Shown here piece by piece: positions 5,267 through 6,558 of a DNA stretch of 6,558 nt. The stretch spans positions 1 to 6,558 of the forward strand of contig DVLW01000099.1 in the NCBI GenBank assembly GCA_018715285.1. Reading direction: 5' to 3'. The stretch is from Candidatus Faecivivens stercoripullorum. GTDB taxonomy: Bacteria > Bacillota > Clostridia > Oscillospirales > Ruminococcaceae. A program made the translations under genes and the position numbers. Every line of letters starts with the position of its first letter. Positions within the stretch are counted from its first letter, which is position 1. Below the pieces are notes generated by a model. That model worked only from the letters and a program-made list of their open reading frames with translations, had not been told where the DNA came from and ran no database searches.

Positions 5267-6181
5267 TTAGCCCTTGACAGCGCCGACCATAACACCCTTT
5301 GCAAAGTATTTCTGGACAAAGGGGTAAACGATGACCAGCGGGAAGGCAGCCAGCGTAACGATAACGTACTTGAGCTGGTCAACCAGTTTCTGTTTTTCAA
5401 CCAGTTCTGCACCGGATGCACCCTGCATCAGCTGATTGGAGAGGATCAGGTTTCTCAGGACAACCTGCAGCGGCATCTTGTCTTCATCACGCAGGAACAT
5501 AATTGCGTTGAAGTAGATGTTCCACAAGCCAGTTGCATAGAACAGAACCATGACGGCAATGATGGTGGAAGACAGCGGAATTGCGATCTTGAAGAAGAAT
5601 CCGAAGTCGGAGCAGCCGTCCAGCTTGGAGGCTTCCAGCAGCTCGATCGGGAGGTTGGCTTCAAAGAAGGAGCGGCAGACGATCAGGTTGTAAACGGAAA
5701 CGCCGATCGGCAGAACGATTGCCCACATGGTGTTGTAGATGTTGACATTCTGAACGGTCAAGAACAGCGGGATCATACCACCGTTGAAGAACATGGTGAA
5801 GGTGAACAGGAACATAATTCCCTTCCGGCCTGCCATATCTCTTCTGGAGAGGGCATACGCACCGGGAATCGTTGCAACCAGTGCTACGATAACGCCGACG
5901 ACGGTATAGATAATGCTGTTTTTGTAACCAGCCCAAATCTGCGGATAATCAAACGCCTCTTGGTAACCAGCCACATAGAATCCCTGCGGAAGCAGCAGGA
6001 ATTTACCAGAGTTGACGATCGCCGGGTCAGTAATCGAAGCAAGGATAACATACCACAGCGGGTAGACAATAACCACGCTAATCAGAATCATCAGGATCGT
6101 GTTGAGAATATTAAAGACATGATCGCCGACTGATTCTTTTACGCCGACAATGCCGGCGGTTTTATCAGCACTTTTGCTCAT
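5267..6181 (-). CDS. Carbohydrate ABC transporter permease (CUT1, LplC/YtcP/AraQ-like)
   Basis: A 304-residue inner-membrane permease, the second of two that form the channel of the sugar importer. About six hydrophobic segments are visible near residues 22-50, 89-111, 121-143, 150-170, 198-220 and 271-292. The cytoplasmic EAA loop that docks on the ATPase is clear: ELLEASKLDG (180-189) followed by IAIPLSS (199-205). The C-terminus GVMVGAVKG is typical of this subfamily. I chose the start at 6181 (MSKSADK) instead of the in-frame ATG at 6223. AAAGGA (6192-6197) lies 10 nt before it, while the longer start would overlap the upstream gene by 23 bp. The gap to that gene is 19 bp, so the two are surely co-transcribed. 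No ATPase gene is present, and these importers usually borrow a shared MsmX-like ATPase. Confidence 0.95.
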   Translation of the reverse strand: MSKSADKTAGIVGVKESVGDHVFNILNTILMILISVVIVYPLWYVILASITDPAIVNSGKFLLLPQGFYVAGYQEAFDYPQIWAGYKNSIIYTVVGVIVALVATIPGAYALSRRDMAGRKGIMFLFTFTMFFNGGMIPLFLTVQNVNIYNTMWAIVLPIGVSVYNLIVCRSFFEANLPIELLEASKLDGCSDFGFFFKIAIPLSSTIIAVMVLFYATGLWNIYFNAIMFLRDEDKMPLQVVLRNLILSNQLMQGASGAELVEKQKLVDQLKYVIVTLAAFPLVIVYPFVQKYFAKGVMVGAVKG

Positions 6182-6200
6182 ACTCAGTCCGTCCTTTCTA

Positions 6201-6557
6201 TTAGAAGATGCTGACGCCTGCAAACTTCTTGGAAACGCCGTTTGCGATAACCAGAATAATGAAGTTTACAACCGAGTTGAACAGACCGACCGCCGTCGCG
6301 AAGCTGTACTGCGCACTTTGCAGACCGACTTTATAAACGTAGGTCGAGATGATCTCAGATACCGAAGTATTGGTGGACATCTGCATCAGGTAAGCTTTTT
6401 CATAACCCAGGCTCATGACGTTGCCGACTGCGAGAATCAGCATCAGGATAACGGTGGGCATGATCAGCGGGATATCAATGTAAAGGATCCGCTGGAATTT
6501 GGTTGCACCGTCGATAACGGCAGCTTCATAGAAGTCAGCGCTGATGCCGGTCAGAGC
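6201..6557 (-). CDS. Carbohydrate ABC transporter permease, C-terminal part (LplB/YteP-like), cut by window edge
   Basis: The last 118 codons of the first permease of the importer; the 5' part lies beyond the window. The reading frame is open up to the edge and does not begin at the internal ATG at 6461. The visible part starts inside the EAA loop, with EAAVIDGATKFQRI (11-24) and DIPLIMPT (28-35), and continues through a membrane segment (about 33-52). The block GYEKAYLMQMSTNTSVSEII and the segments TYVYKVGLQSAQYSFATAVG and LFNSVVNFIILVIANGVSKK are typical of the LplB/YteP branch that partners LplC/YtcP permeases. It ends with TAA at 6201, 19 bp before the second permease gene. The operon promoter must lie upstream of the window. 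Confidence 0.93.
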   Translation of the reverse strand, partial: ALTGISADFYEAAVIDGATKFQRILYIDIPLIMPTVILMLILAVGNVMSLGYEKAYLMQMSTNTSVSEIISTYVYKVGLQSAQYSFATAVGLFNSVVNFIILVIANGVSKKFAGVSIF

Positions 6558-6558
6558 T

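Noticed and set aside
5168..6133. Open frame of 321 codons on the plus strand, abutting the previous one
   Set aside because: It is antisense to the second permease, starts with TTG, and its product is very polar with no motif. The apparent coupling with the neighbouring frame is chance.
6182..6223. N-terminal extension of the second permease from the ATG at 6223
   Set aside because: It would overlap the end of the upstream permease gene by 23 bp. The ATG at 6181 has a clear AAAGGA site and gives a normal family N-terminus.

Overview
The window reads as ordinary chromosomal sequence from a moderately GC-rich Gram-positive gut-type bacterium of the Clostridia. A member of the Oscillospiraceae (Faecalibacterium/Gemmiger/Subdoligranulum-like) is my best guess. 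The guess rests on the Bacillota-style lipoprotein and permease proteins, strong AGGAGG-type ribosome binding sites, and the style of the intergenic repeats; no ribosomal or marker gene is present to prove it. All six genes lie on the minus strand, so transcription runs from high to low coordinates.

Layout in transcription order. (1) 6558-3402: three genes of a carbohydrate ABC importer (CUT1 type): the C-terminal part of a first permease (cut by the window edge), a complete second permease, and a large solute-binding lipoprotein. No ATPase is encoded here, as is usual for this subfamily, which tends to share one ATPase encoded elsewhere. A 9-bp hairpin sits in the gap before the lipoprotein gene, and a strong hairpin plus T-run (3283-3341) ends the unit. 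(2) 3401-2868: a 534-bp intergenic region holding the terminator, a cluster of short palindromes, two tandem copies of a 64-66 bp GC-rich repeat, and a near-consensus promoter (TTGACA-17-TATCAT). (3) 2867-1623: a ROK-family transcriptional regulator with an N-terminal winged helix and a complete ROK zinc motif; a 9-bp hairpin straddles its stop codon. (4) 1576-953: a RimJ/RimL-type GNAT N-acetyltransferase, 46 bp downstream. (5) 952-739: an intergenic stretch with a short direct repeat. (6) 738-70: a LUD-domain protein with a cysteine-rich C-terminal tail.

Functional reading. The importer brings an unidentified sugar or oligosaccharide into the cell, and the neighbouring ROK protein is the natural candidate for its sugar-responsive regulator. 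The acetyltransferase and the LUD protein have no visible link to that pathway. I found no mobile element, CRISPR array, RNA gene, toxin-antitoxin or defence system. The less ordinary material is in the non-coding DNA: the palindrome cluster, the tandem repeat, and a set of mutually exclusive hairpins at the end of the transporter unit.
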